The translations under genes were made by a program, and so were the position numbers. DNA of 64,000 nt from Strigops habroptila (Eukaryota; Chordata; Aves; Psittaciformes; Psittacidae). Positions 26,444-40,111 of this stretch are shown here, piece after piece. A model generated the notes under the pieces. That model was not told the DNA's origin. It did not search any database and worked only from the letters and a program-made list of their open reading frames with translations. The first letter of the stretch is position 1, and the number at the start of each line of letters is the position of its first letter. Location: positions 132,338,057 to 132,402,056 of the forward strand of contig NC_044277.2 in the NCBI RefSeq assembly GCF_004027225.2, read 5' to 3'.

Positions 26444-29400
26444 CATGTATCTGTGGCACCAACAGATACACGTAGATGCTCCATTGGCTCTCTCTACTAA
26501 GCACAGGCACATACATGGCAGCATCATGGAGAGCAGTGGGTTGAGCTGTGAGGGGAAATTCCCTTGTTGTTTTTGCACACCTTCAGTAGAAGTCCCCAAG
26601 ACGGTGAGACCAGTGTTTGCACCCACATGTCCAAGGTCTCCTGGCCCTTTTGGGGTGTAGCTGTTGCATCAGGCACATGTGCAGGCAGGAGGTGACTTGC
26701 CCAACAGGACCTTCTCCAGCCTCCATCCTTCCGCTGAAGAAGCTGACTTGCATGTGTCAGAACCAAGCTGGAAGAGGCTGTGATATGGTTAGAGAGGAGA
26801 AATGGAGGCAGCTGGGGCTCAGCTATGGTCAGGAGCACAGTGGTGTGATGGTGCAGACATGGCTTGGCCAGCTGATGGGGACAAGCCTACAAAGGGGGAC
26901 TGAAGTAGTCTAGCACATGAGCAACTCTACCTTTTCCTCCCAGACTTTTCCCAAGCTCTGGAGCTTCTTCTGCAAGAAGCACCTTATTTACGCAATTCCT
27001 TCAGTCATAGGGACAGCTAACAACATTGGGGTAATCCTAGACAGCCCTAAGAGCTCACCTGCTACGAAGTCTTTGCAAGATCATGGCTTAAGCAGTAGTC
27101 TCTTCTGTCATCTTCATTTTAATCATTCTCGTTTCTGCAAGCATGCCAGTGTTGGGGTGGAAATGCACCTCTGCAGTCTCGTCCTTGGTTTGCTGTGTGA
27201 CACTCTGAGCTACTTGCCAGAACCTGGTCAAATGCCAGGATTTCCACTTTGCTTTGCCTTAAATACTTCTTTAAACAAACAAAAACAAACCTTAAGTAAA
27301 AAGTGAAGTAAGTCCTCAGGCTCTAGGTGTCTAGGGTGGATTGATTGTACACATGGGAAATGTTGTCATAACAAAACAGGTGTTTCATTGTAATTGTGCT
27401 AAGTATCCTAACAAACAAGGTTCATCTGGCACAATTTGCCCAAAGCCTTCAGGGAACTTACAACCTCTATTTATAAGTGAGAGAGAAAAAATATTCTCCT
27501 TCAGCTAAGGCAGTGTGGAAAAATGGAAGCTAGCCATATGCATCCTTCTTCTGATGGCAAGTAGGACTGTTCAAACAGAGAGTGATCCTCCTGGGCACTT
27601 CTGCAGAAAGAAATAGCCTCTATTCCCTACCACGTCTCCTGTCCACACAGCCTGGCTGGAAACTGGTTCTCTTAACCTTAAACAACAGGAGAGGAGAGGA
27701 AGAACTGTAAAAAAATTCTAAACCCAACTTCATCCTGGTGAGTTTGGGCAGATTTTGTTTTGTGTAGATTTGGGGTAACTCAGTAACAGGGTGTATGAAA
27801 GACATGATGAAGGGAAATGTTATGGAGGAAGCAACTTTGCAAGTAGATATGGAATAAAATATTTACAAGCAAAATATGTAAAAGATAAAAGAAAGAATAA
27901 AGAGATTTGCTAGCTCAGGGGCAAAGGTCAGTGATACAGATAAATGCATTCATGTTTGTATGTTTTCTCACTGTTAAAACCCAAAACGTACTCAGCAGCA
28001 TATAATCATAAATCCTGACTGGATCAGACAAGTGTTTTTCATTGTTCAATCACCCTTACACCAAAGAGAGTGCTGACAGCTTTTGTAACAGGTGGCACTT
28101 GCTCTATTATGTGCTGCTAAAGAGTGAAATGGTATGGGCTGTCATCCTACTCCCAAGTATCATGCCTTAAATGTGAAAGGGCTTTCAGTGTCTGACTCAA
28201 ACTGGCAGTGTGATCTTCCTTCTTGTATCATAAACCTGTCTACAAAAAAAAATTTTTGGACTAAGTTTAATTAGGTAGATTTTTTTAGATGATTTGTGAG
28301 TCTGTGTGTCCACGGTAAAATTTTAGCTCTACTGAAATCAATGACAAAATTCATACCAACTGTAACAAAGCCAAGTTTTACTGAATTTTTATAAAGCCAG
28401 GCATTTTTAAATTTCAGAAATAATGTGTTAAGGAAACATTAGTGCCTTTGCCTAGCTGAAATTGGGAACTCCAGTCACAAAAAGTTTGGCTTTGTTCTTC
28501 CAGCTTAGCTGTCTCCTACACATCACATAGCAGTGTTGAAACTGGCAGAGAAAGGATCTTTCTTTCCCTCCTGAAAGCTTCCCGTGCCAGTCCTGCTGGT
28601 GAGCCTAGAGTAACAGCTGCGATCTCAAAAAACACATCCCTGATGGTAGATTCACTCAGGAGTGCTCAGGTTGCTGGTGCTCGGAAGCAGGTTGCTGGAG
28701 TATGGCTAGTCTCGTGTTAGATCTGTTCCTAGGTATGGGTTTGGATTTGCTCTTCCAGGGTAATGAACCCTTACCCTGTCATGCAAGAAATGCTGACGTC
28801 GCCAACAGTGTCTGTGGGTAAAATACCATCTGAATTAGAGTCATTAAACCCAGACATATCTCTCTGGGGTCAAAGAGGCAAGGAATTGCAATTCACACTT
28901 ACGGGTGAGTGAGCGCATAAATTATAGCTATTTAACTAATTCCTTACCTTACGAAGATTAATTGGACAAGGCTTTCCCAGAAAGCAGAGACATTTTGGAG
29001 GTGTTTGTATGTGGGAATACTTTCAGAGTCCTCACTCAAAACGCTACCACAAGGTCATTTCTCATTACCTAAACTTTCTGAATCATTTCAAACTGTGTAA
29101 TGGAGCCAGTATATCCAACACCTCTCTATAGCAAAGATAGTGTAATTCCCTGTGGTTCCACCAGAGATGCAGCAGGCTCCCAACAGCACAGGCAACTGCC
29201 TTGTGGACTGGCATAGGAACAGCTAAGGAGCACATGAATGAGCTCTGGTCCGACCTCTAGTAAGTGAAACTGAGTGTTTCCCGTGCAGCCCAGCCTTGGG
29301 GACAAACTGTGAGACACTAAGCCAGCTCTCTGTGGCTATATTTCCCTTAAACGTTTTTATTTCTCCAAACCTTGTGAATTTCCATAAAAATAGGACCTAT

Positions 29401-32400
29401 CCCAGATGACAGGAGTCAGGGTCTTGTATTTTATCTTCATGGGAACAGAGCATGAGGAGTTACTCACTCTAGAAGGTGATGTGCAATAATGAGTATGAAC
29501 CAGCACCACTTAGCCCCGGGAAGAAAGTATGAAGTCATAAGCTGTGCATTTGAAAGAATTAAAAAGAGCTATAGGAATCAAATACTATTTGTGACCAGAG
29601 AACGCCTGGTGGAACCAGAAATAGTTCTGTTATGCTTTCTTTCCTCAGGCTCACAAACCCCAGAGGTGTCTTGGGGAGTGGGTGGAGCTGCAATGTTTTA
29701 GTAAAGTCCTCTGGAATTTTATTAATGTGAAGGGTTGCAAATGCCTACAGTTCTTGTCATGTGAGCATCCGCATTCAGCTGTCCTGGATTTTAATGAAGT
29801 GGTGAAGAACATCAGCTATGTAATTCATGTGGCTGGTCTTTTGGCCTATAACAGGGTTTAGCAAGGTTAACATTATGTTCACGTTCAGGGTTTAGTGTTT
29901 GGCTTCCTGGAAAGAAAAGATAAGCAAAAAAATAATCCTATATTTCAAAAGGGATCAGAAGGACACTTGAAAGTGAAAGGAGTGGTTTGTAAATGTGGAG
30001 CACATGGAATGCAAAGGAAGGTTAGCCAGGAGATACAAAGGACAACGTGTTAAGAGTTTCATATCCAGAGACTTCATTGCAGGTCTCAGACTCACAGAAA
30101 GCACCGATTGCCCTATTTCATACCCAGTTAGGAAGAGATGAAAGCTGACTTGACTTTTTGAAACGTTTTTTGCTTTCAAGAGCAATTCAGGTCAATCACA
30201 CTGCTTAGAAAGAAAAAATGCATGCTGTCTGGAAGCTCCTTTATTAGAGCAGATAGTTTGCTTTTGGTCCCAGACCAGCTTTGACGGGAGCTTAGTCCCT
30301 GTGAAAGAGCTGCCTGTGTGTTGATGCCTCCCTCGGAGAAGCACCATGTCAGCTCAGGAGCAGAGCACTGCTACAGAGGTACTTCTTGCAGCCCAAAGAC
30401 AGCAGCTCCCTCCCAGGAAGCAAACTGAATTATTCTGTGTGCCACTGTTCCGATTTCTGGCCATAAATACCAGGCAGCATTCTGAGAATGGACTGGTATG
30501 TTGTCTTGTATCCTGAGCTTAGATTTAGTGCTCCTTCAGCATGCTTAGAAGTGGGAAGAGAGCAATTCCATATGTGAACCCTGCTCTGAACATCAGCTTC
30601 CTTTATAGCTACGGTCATGTTACATGGCTTTTCCACCCCAGTTTTCTTCCTCCCCCATCGCTGGATCTGGTACAGTGCTCCTTTTCTGCTCACAGAGGAG
30701 GACTTGGCATTTAAAAGGAAGTACACTGTGAGATTAATCATCACACAAGCACTCATCCTCTGCATACAGCCCTTTCTCTAGTCAGTTATCTGCTCTCGGT
30801 GTTTTGAGGTGGAGAATGGTCTTAGCCCCAGCTCTGCCACTGCTTGCTGGGGAATCACCACCTTCCTAGGCTTATATTTACCCTTCTTCTGATAGCAGTC
30901 TGAACAACGCAATCACAACATGTGACGCACCAGCAGATGTGCCAGGGACTCCCTCTCTCTGGCAAGACCATTAGAAGGGTCTGGTCAGACTTTCAAAGTC
31001 AGGCAGGGATATTTGTTGAATGCTCCTCAGAAACTGTCTTTCCAGCTCCTGCCCAGCTCCTCAGGAACTGTGAGTGTCACAGCTGGGGAGAGAGAATAGG
31101 CATGTTGGGCCAGGACTGTTGTGCAGTCGTTCTCCTATAAATGAAAAGGCCAGCTTGCCTGTGAAGATATTTGAATAGCATTTTTCCCCTGTGCCAGATT
31201 TCAAGCTGTATGTCATGCTGTCAAGCTTAGCAATCAGCCTGATTGTTGCAGACTTGACAAACAGGCTTATTTTTAGAACTGCTAGATATTACACATTGCA
31301 CTAGATCTCTCTTTCATGTTAAAGACTTTAATCTTCTGCTGGAGTTTCTTATTGGACATCTGCCCGGAATATGAAGACTGATCTTTCTCTTTTTTCCCCT
31401 CTCTTTGATAAAGTGTCAGAACCTCACTGAAAGGTGTAGATGACAGTCAAAGGATCTCAGCTGAAGTCATGCCTCTCCCACCTCTCATCCAAATTATAAG
31501 TAGGGGTTATTGGCAGTATGTTGAAATAACTTTACCTTGGGATAATAGCCTTTTGCTTATCTCCCATCTATCTGTCACACTGTCTAACTTCTGTATTAAC
31601 AGAGTCTACCTTTGGGCAGCTCACACAGTACAGTAGCTGTCATTCTGTCCTCACTCCTGCGTATTTAATGTAAACTGAACTAAAGTATGTTAAAGGTGTA
31701 CCAGGAAAGACAGTCATTTTTCCATCTCTTCCTCCAACAAAGTGAGAGGTGGCTAAAAGAACAGCCCTGCAGCACTCCAGATGTGAAGTAGCACAGTACA
31801 TATCATTACGGAAGAAACATTTTCTGCCTCAGGGGTCTCTTAGTAATTTTGACAGCAGAGGCACTCTAATCCCATGCAGAAGAGAGCAAGGCTAAAATAA
31901 GATGGGACCTAGTGAGTTCCCAAAATTAAGCCCCAAATGAGATACCCTGGCCCTGCCATCAAACCAGAGATTGCTGCAGACTATATTCCAGGACTCAATA
32001 TTGTCTGACTTTGATGGCTGGGAATAAAATAAGAGTAGAAAAGACAGAAAAGTTCACTTAAAAGGCTCATTTCTTTCATCCCAAATGTAGGGCTAGGTGA
32101 CAAATGACCCACGAAGACAATGTACTCTGGGAAGCTGAGGCCACAGGAGGCATGTGAGCAACTCCTTGACCAGCACGCTTCCCCCTCACTGCAGGAGGTG
32201 CTATCCAAACACAACAACAAGAGAAGGCAAAAAGGAGTGCACAGAACAACAAAACCTGACTGAAGCACCAAGATCGGCTATTTCTGAGAAGTAGAGTTCG
32301 CAACAGTTAAGCATCCTCCTCCCCAGGCTCACCTCTCCTTTGCACTGTGCCACAAGCTCAATCTAAAAAATGTGGTTCATATAAGAATAAACCAAGATGA

Positions 32401-33950
32401 TTATCATTAGCTTCATAAATTACTCTTTCCCCATATTTTCATTTATTATTTCTGCTGTCTTTTTTTTCTAAACATCATTCACTTGCTGCTCTCTTTTTTG
32501 TTCCATCCCCTCATTTGATGATGGACGGGTGTAGCCTTCTGACCCCTCTTTACTGATTCGAATTTTTAAAGAGGGATATGTGCAAGAAGTCTGTGGCATT
32601 TGAGTGAAAATGTAAACCTGTCATGTTCAAGGGAGTCTAAAAATCAAGGCAAAAACTGTCAAAACATGGCATAGCTTTTCCACAGGATATAATGTGTCCA
32701 GACGTGGAAGTCTCCTTAAGGAGGAATCATTATACCTTTATAAGGTATGTGATCTTTAGAGCTGCAAAGCTAAAACCTGCTAAGTCTTTGTGCATTTAAT
32801 CATATTCAAAACTCACCACAACCTATCTGTCTCTCCTAGCCTGCTGTCCAGCTGATCTAGCTGGTGACATGAGCTGATAAGAACATGCTCAGCAGCCAAG
32901 CTCCACACAGAACAAGTATCAGTGGGTTGCCTCATGAACAAGTCTGAGAAAAGGCAGAAGAGATACAAACAACAGGGAACTGGCCTGAGGCAGTTCAGGT
33001 TGTTAGCGGAGAGAGTGGAGCAGCCCTGAAACAGATGTAACCAACACCCTTCATCTGTAATCACTGTACAATTCTCATGACACAAGAGTCTGGCAATATG
33101 AGGATCTCAGCTGCTGTCAATGTCCAGTCCATGAGAAAACAGACAATGTGGCAAACCTCCAAGCATAGCTTTTCTTGATGGTTCAGCAAGTTAGTGTTAT
33201 ACTGTAGAGACACTTGGTTTCCAGCTACTGATCTCAGATCCACCTTTTTTTTTTCTAGTGACAGATGGGGACTAGTGTAGCTAACCAATATGCTTAATCT
33301 CTGGAGAGCAGGAAACATTTTATGCCACTCAACAGGAGGCTTTATGGATGCTAGAGGTCAAATTCACAATGGTATCTGAAAACCTAAATCCTACGGGGGT
33401 ACTTGACTTCCTTCTGGCCTTGGTGGGAATCTAGCCACCGGAGAGTTAGAGCTTAAATACCTTTGGGAAATTGAGCCTAGGCAGCTGACATTTAAACAAT
33501 TTCTTTGGGAGTTACTTTTTGAACTGTTCCCAAGTTTCAAGAATCCCTATTTCAGTTATAAACCTGGGCGGAGAGGGGTATGACACAAATTATAACAGTA
33601 TTTACAAAGTGAGCCAATAATCCTGCAAGTAGCAAGACAGCTACCTGCTGTAGAAATAATACTGGCAAACCTGTGCTTTTAAGCATAACATTGGCCTTTC
33701 CCCCTTAACTGTGTAGCTGGGAAGCTGTTTAGTGAGTGATATACCTATAGTCACAGACCCTGAGAGTCTAATACCCCATTCATTCTGTTTATCTGGAATG
33801 GTATTGGAGAAACTGAATTTTATCAGACCTGTCAATAATTCCACAACACTGGCATTTTTCCACATTTATTATTACAGTGTGCCTCTCATATACCACAGGC
33901 AGTACTTTAAAAATATTTGCTATGTCATCTCACCTGCAGGAAAAAAATGA
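26444..33950. other. Intergenic, no gene seen
   Basis: Gene-free. The first 900 bp, next to the CR1 fragment, are GC-richer and carry open frames up to 129 codons without recognisable features. The remainder is ordinary unique sequence with no repeats, RNA genes or convincing exons. Confidence 0.7.
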
Positions 33951-36900
33951 GCACTGGATTTCACTTTGAAATGAGGATGTCCAATATGTACCAAAATGTG
34001 TCACATTTTTTATTAATTACTTCCCACAAGTATTTCAATGACCATGGTTTAAATTAAAATTCAAGAGTGAAACAAGTTAGAATAAGGTATCGCCAGTACC
34101 TGCAAGGACACGGTCCCTTTAAGGCCTTGCAGTCGGCCCCAATTAACATTCCAGCTTTATTGCATGTACCTAGTCTGAAGAGAGTCAGTAGCCACTGGGT
34201 GTAGCATAAATTGTTGGCCTTCAGCAAAATGAACAGCTGAAATGCTCGCAGTACCTGACCATGCTTGTTAGGCTATTTGCTCCTTTAATCACCCGCTGCA
34301 CTCATGAATGCCTGCCATTCAATTATCTTCAAAACCTTCATCGTGTTGCTAGACAATAAAATGTGACAAGACAGGTATTACTGTGGTAAGGTCATCTGAT
34401 ATCTAGAAGTGTCCATTATTCCCTTCAGTGATTAGCTACAATTACTGCTTTAACCCAAGTATTTAAGGCCATAACTGTTTCATATATTCATCATAGGATA
34501 CCTTATGAGCTGGAGAAGTGTTCACGGAGGAAGGACCAGCACTTCCCAGCTGACTGTTCCCAGAGCAGCAGCAACCCCAGAGAGGGTGCTCCCAAAACTC
34601 TTTCAACTGCCAGTTTGCTCCTAAGACACAGCGCTTGCTAGCCTAAGGGTAAGCAGCCTGTATCTTGCCTGTGCTGATTGCAAGTGATACCAGATCTTTT
34701 AAGAAGGATCCATGTGCAAGACCAACCCTGAGTCATCTTTCTTGCCCTAAATCACTCCAGGCAGGTCTGTGGGACAGTTCAAGGCCAGAGATTAATTTGA
34801 AACACTCAAAACATCTCCCACAGGAGCTGCCACAGAAGCCACCAGAAAGGTTGCACTTGTATATGCAAGCTGCGTTGACTCCAAAGAAAGTAATGTTACC
34901 CCCCTCTGGTAACGCCTGGTCCCAGAGATACTGCAGTAACTTTGCAGTAATTCAGCTGAGAATTTGTAATTAGATGCAAGATTAGGCCATCTTGTTTGTT
35001 AAACTAACGCAGTCCTATTCTAACAAAGCTCCTTCAACCAATTTAGGACCAGGACAGGTTTTTGTTCCTGATGCCTGAAAACAGCAAGTTAGGAGAGTTA
35101 GAACCAATGAAGGATTACACAATCCCACGTTCCTTGAGTTTGGGTAAATTTAGTTAACTCCCTGAATTCGAATTCTTTGTTTCTTTCAGGTCACACCATT
35201 TATGGTGAGCCCTTCAAAAAGAGAGGGTCTTAACAGGCAAGCAGAGATGAAGGAGATAGGGCGGGCATTGGAGCAGTAGGAATGCTGATTGTCAAGGCAG
35301 GACAGACCCAGGGTTTAACATTTCTCGCTAAATCTAAATCACAACCGGGACCAAATAAAGGCTGTCTCTCTGTCTTTCACCCTGCCCAACCTAAGCCAAA
35401 CTCTGTTGAAAGGGAGAATTTATCCTGATCTTTGAGTTCAAAGGCAAGACACATTTCACAGCAGTGCTGCAGGAGGTGGAAATAATACCTGCATAAATTG
35501 GTAAACAAGAACAGCCAGCCTTTCACTGGGGGAAAGGCAGTTTCACAGGCACATTGCCAATTGAAACCTCTCTCCCACTGTGGCTCAGAGTGGCCCCAGT
35601 ATTCACTCTGCCTTCCACATTGCGTTCAGTGTGACAAACTAATAACCACAGCTGGCACTGCCGCTGGCAAAGTCAGCAGTTACCTCAAGCAGATGACTGG
35701 TAGGAATGGCAAAATAGCTTTTGAGTAACCTACCAGCAGAGCCCTGGAAAGTCAAGTAAGGGGATGTGGCAGATGTCCCACCCCAGTGGCATGGGAGTAG
35801 CAGGCCTGGCTCTCCAGGACTCGCCTCCATTCCAGCCCTTCTTTCGTCCTTCCCCATGTAGCAGCAGGATAAGCCCAGTCGTCCAACCTTGGGGCTGCAA
35901 AATTCAACCCTGCCAACACTGCTGAGAAGCTTTGAACTGGCCCTGCAGACAACATATCTCATTGCAAGAGAATGAGTTGCCAATTTTGTTTCTTGTGGTA
36001 CAATGAAACTTATTTAAATAAAATTCTGATTAAGACAGGAAGCTGTGGACTTGATTCACAGCAGGGAAAGCTGAAAACTGCTTGCTACATGCCGTTAAAT
36101 TACCGATTTCTGCCATTTTATTTTTAAAGCAGAATGCTGTTTGTTTGAACAGGGAACAACACGGCATGCACATCATTTTGGATAATGTGTATGCAAGGTC
36201 ACTTTGTTCATTTGATGTTATTGAGCCCAAAGTAAGAAACATGGGGAATTTTTTCCTCTCCAGTTGAGGAGTGTCTTTTAATATGTGGAAGTCAATGACC
36301 CTATGGCAGAAAAGATCTGTCCTGATGTGCAAGTGGTAAAGCAAGGTGGCCCACCTCACCATAAGGATCATGCAGCTTTCACCAGTCGTTGTCCTATGCC
36401 AGGGTAAAACAAACTTTGTAGCTCTCTCCTCTGTTCCTCCTATTTAAGTCATAACTGCTACATGGCACAGTTAGTATTTGCAGATCATTGGTTTCTCTCT
36501 CAGTTATGTAGAACCTGTTACACATACCAGGCACAGCTGGCAGAAGTTCAATTAGACAAACATTAAGATACCCTATAACAATGCACCAAAAAATTAATGC
36601 TAACTCTGAATAATTTGGCTCATTTTGGCCATATTTCCTTCTAAATATTATTCAGCTAATCACTTGTCAACTTTTCCATTGACTGGCTATGACTATTCTC
36701 TTGTTAGTCCATGCAGCTTTGCTGTAGCGGATCATTTCAGGTCATTTCCTTTTCCTGTTGGGATAAGCATGTGAGCAATCCTGAACAAATACTGAAGTGT
36801 ACTTCATATGGATAGTTGTATCTAGAGACAGAAACTCAAGAACTTCCATGGAAAATGGCTATAAGTAGAGCCTGATCATGATAAAGAAAATGCAGTTACT

Positions 36901-39200
36901 GTAATTCATATTTGTTTATCCTTTAAGCTTTTTTCCCAGATCTTCTTGAAAGAAATATTTTATCTCCCATCAGCTAGCTATCTGTGAGTTTGGGGCACTA
37001 GATCAGCCTACACCACCTGAGAATCTGGTCATTTTTGTACTGTCTGTACTCAGCTATGGCAGAAAGTCACAGAAAACATGTCCAATGCTTAACTGCTTTG
37101 TGTTTGTCTGCAGATCACAGGAATGTGTCATATATATTAACCACCATAACTGTTGTGTTCGTTTTCAGTACCCAGACAGAGAATTAATGGCATTGATTTT
37201 TAGGTATCTACATTTTAGATAAGGGTGCACTGCACAACATGGATGAGTTTGCATCATTGTGAGAATAAGCACTCAGCCATTTTAAAGCATTCCTTTGAAA
37301 CTGTTCCCCAGGCTTCTATAATGACAGAGGTTTATATCTGTAGCCGTATTCTGTAATAACAATTTGCAGTGAAAACAACTTCCTTTAGCAATACCCTGTT
37401 TTAAGGGATCCAGCTATGTTAGTGACATTCCCTTCCTCTGCAAGGCTACGAGGGGACAGTGATAGCCCACTGTCACTATTCTGCTGCAATTCTACTTTAG
37501 GCTGTGATGGAGAACAGCCAGCCCTGGCAGCTGCCACCAGGATAAGCTTTCATTTTTCAATCAGATTAGGTCTTTCAGCAGTTATACCCTGGGTTGCCTG
37601 AATGGCACACATAACATGCTGGAGAAATCTAAGGCAGGTAAATTAAGAAATGCTGTGCTGAAACTGTTCCTGCTAATCAAGGAGTTTTTTACTGGATTTT
37701 GGGGAGTATCTGCATGTCCCTTCTCTGCTGTGTGGCATTGTTACCTTACACACCCTCCTCCCCGTCCTTATTTCCAAGTAATTTTACATGGCTGTTAGTG
37801 CAAAATGCCATTTATTCCACACCATGAGTGCTTAGGTAGCATGCAGCTATGTGATCATTACTACCTAGGAAACCCTCTCTTCCTCACCAAAATATTCCTC
37901 CGCTTGTGTGAGATAAACAGACAGATGGAGGGATGAGAACAAAAAGTTGATCTAGGAAAGCAGAGAGGGTGAGGTAAAGAAGATAGGCACCTGGATGCAG
38001 GCTGCTACTTCATGGGAAAAGTTGTTTTCAGCTGACTGCTCTGTGGCTTCTTCTCTTCACCATAAGCATCAGATTAATGGCAGCAGTAGATATGAGTGGA
38101 TTATTTCAAGTTTAGTTAATTAGTTTCTGTGACAGGGTGTTTAGCCATGATGAAGCTTGGTTTTGCTGTACCTGGACTTTCTGACTGGTCATCTGAGCCC
38201 CCTGAACAGGGTGGAGGATGCTTAGTTTCCAAATGGGGCCACAAGCAAATTCATTCCACTCAATATGGGTACGACTTACTGAATTCTTTATTATAAGAGT
38301 CCTTAAGCGGGACCCTGAAGCTCTAAGTGACTCCCAGCTATGGACTCTGGTTATATGTCACTACTGAGGCCTGTATTACAATAATAAGCCATTGGAGAGA
38401 TTATTCATGATATGTAATTAAGATGTTGGTTAACCATGACACCCAGAATGAGCATTAGAATAATGACACTTTGCTAAATCTGTAGCAGTATTCCAAGCCA
38501 TCAAGAAATCAGTTTGATTGACAGATCAGATAATCTCTTTAGTAATCCTCTGAATTATAAACACAGAAACCCGTAACTCATCATCGAATAAGAGTATGCT
38601 GCAGTTATACTCTACAGTAATGGAGAACAATTTCACTTGGCTGGGTTTATCCACTCACTGTTTGCATAAGGTTCTTAGAGCACCTGTTTCAAAATAAAGT
38701 TTATCTTTTGCTTTACTAACGTCAGGCATATTCATTAATGTCAATGGCACGCTCTTGCATAGGTTCTGTTTTGGTTTGGTTTTTTTTTACAAGGCACTAA
38801 TGATGTAATAAAGATTAATTAGTGTAAGTTATAGTGTCTGAAGTGTATACCTTCAAGCTGTTAAATGTGTCAACGGAGATCCATTATGACAACAACAGCC
38901 ATATTATTCTCAATAGGGATTGCTCTATTTGCCAGTAGAGATGTGTGCATGTTAGTAAGACAAAACCAGTGAGAAGAGCCCTGATTTGAGTGCAGCTGAA
39001 ATAAGACCCTTGCTAAACGCAGCATGATAAGCCTTGATTTTGTAAACACAATTACTTTGCTTTCATCACATATTCCTGCTGGTATTATTTCATGTCATCA
39101 GCTATTTTACAGGCTTTTATTTGTCATCATACAATATCAGGCCAACAGAACACACTTAGCACTTCACAGCTTAAAAAAACAAAATCAACTTGGTGATTTA
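33950..39200. other. Intergenic with candidate conserved regulatory blocks
   Basis: No gene. Four stretches are repeat-free, homeodomain-motif-rich and look like constrained non-coding DNA: 34080-34390, 35985-36250, 36560-36760 and 38380-38760. The second includes AGGTCA-N3-TGTTCA at 36196-36210, a DR3-like pair, and the fourth the PBX-MEIS site. Constraint is my reading of composition; no alignment was possible. Confidence 0.4.
38515..38524 (+). promoter_or_regulatory. PBX-MEIS/PREP composite site
   Basis: TGATTGACAG is the exact PBX-MEIS/PREP heterodimer consensus. It lies in a repeat-free, homeodomain-motif-rich stretch (38380-38760). HOX cluster enhancers commonly combine PBX, MEIS and HOX sites, so this is a reasonable candidate for HOX cross-regulation. 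Confidence 0.4.
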
Positions 39201-40078
39201 TGAAGGATGAGTACTTGAACATCTAAATAGAATCTATGTATCCATATCAAAGTCCAGGTCTAGATGGCCCATCAGATGAAAAAGGTTAAAGCTCACCAAA
39301 TTTCTACAGCCAATAGCACGCAAGGGAGTGTTGTGGCTAACAGCACATTATATGCTTGGACACCCCATAGTACCGTTAAGGAGGCATCCACTCACTACCA
39401 GATCAGAGAGGGACGATTACCACTGCAAAGCCCAAATCCATCTGTGTCTATGGATCCATATTGACAATTAAGATATACTCCCACCATCTCTTCACTCAAC
39501 CATCTCTTTAAGTTGTTAGAAGATTTAAACTGATTTTAAGGCAATTTTCAACATATTTTAAAATAAACATGAAATGCAATGGTAGAATATTTGCTGCAAA
39601 CTTACTGTTTAAATATTGCAAACACGAGAAACAAATGCCTTGCTTGGGACATTTTGAGTCCATAAGCCAGTTATTAAAATTCAGTGTTTGAACTGGTTTT
39701 CAAAAAGGCTGGTAAATGCATGAGATGGGCAAGTCCTCACTACGCTGAGATGAGTATGTCTGAAAGTATTTCCAAAGCCCTCTCACCAGCCTGGCCCCAG
39801 TGTGGTATTCCAGCCAAATGGAACAGCCAGCTCTTCTCCACTTCCCAGCTTGTCACGCTCAAGGGTTTTCCTTTGTATTTCTCAAAGGAATATTTTCCCC
39901 ATGCACACTTAGAAATCATTTCTCAACATTGCTTTCCAAACTTGAGGTTTTACTTAGGAGTCTTCTGTGCATGGCATTCCTTGAATTTTGTGGGACTGCA
40001 GCTAGGCTAGGACACTGACCTTTACAGAAGAACATTCTGACATCAAAATTAGATAGCATCTTCTCCGGGGTATTTTTG

Positions 40079-40111
40079 TTTGCTTGCTTGCTTTTTTGCT
40101 TGCTTGCTTTT
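40079..40111 (+). repeat. (TTGC)n short tandem repeat
   Basis: Two blocks of TTGC units separated by a T-run. A simple repeat of no evident function. Confidence 0.8.
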
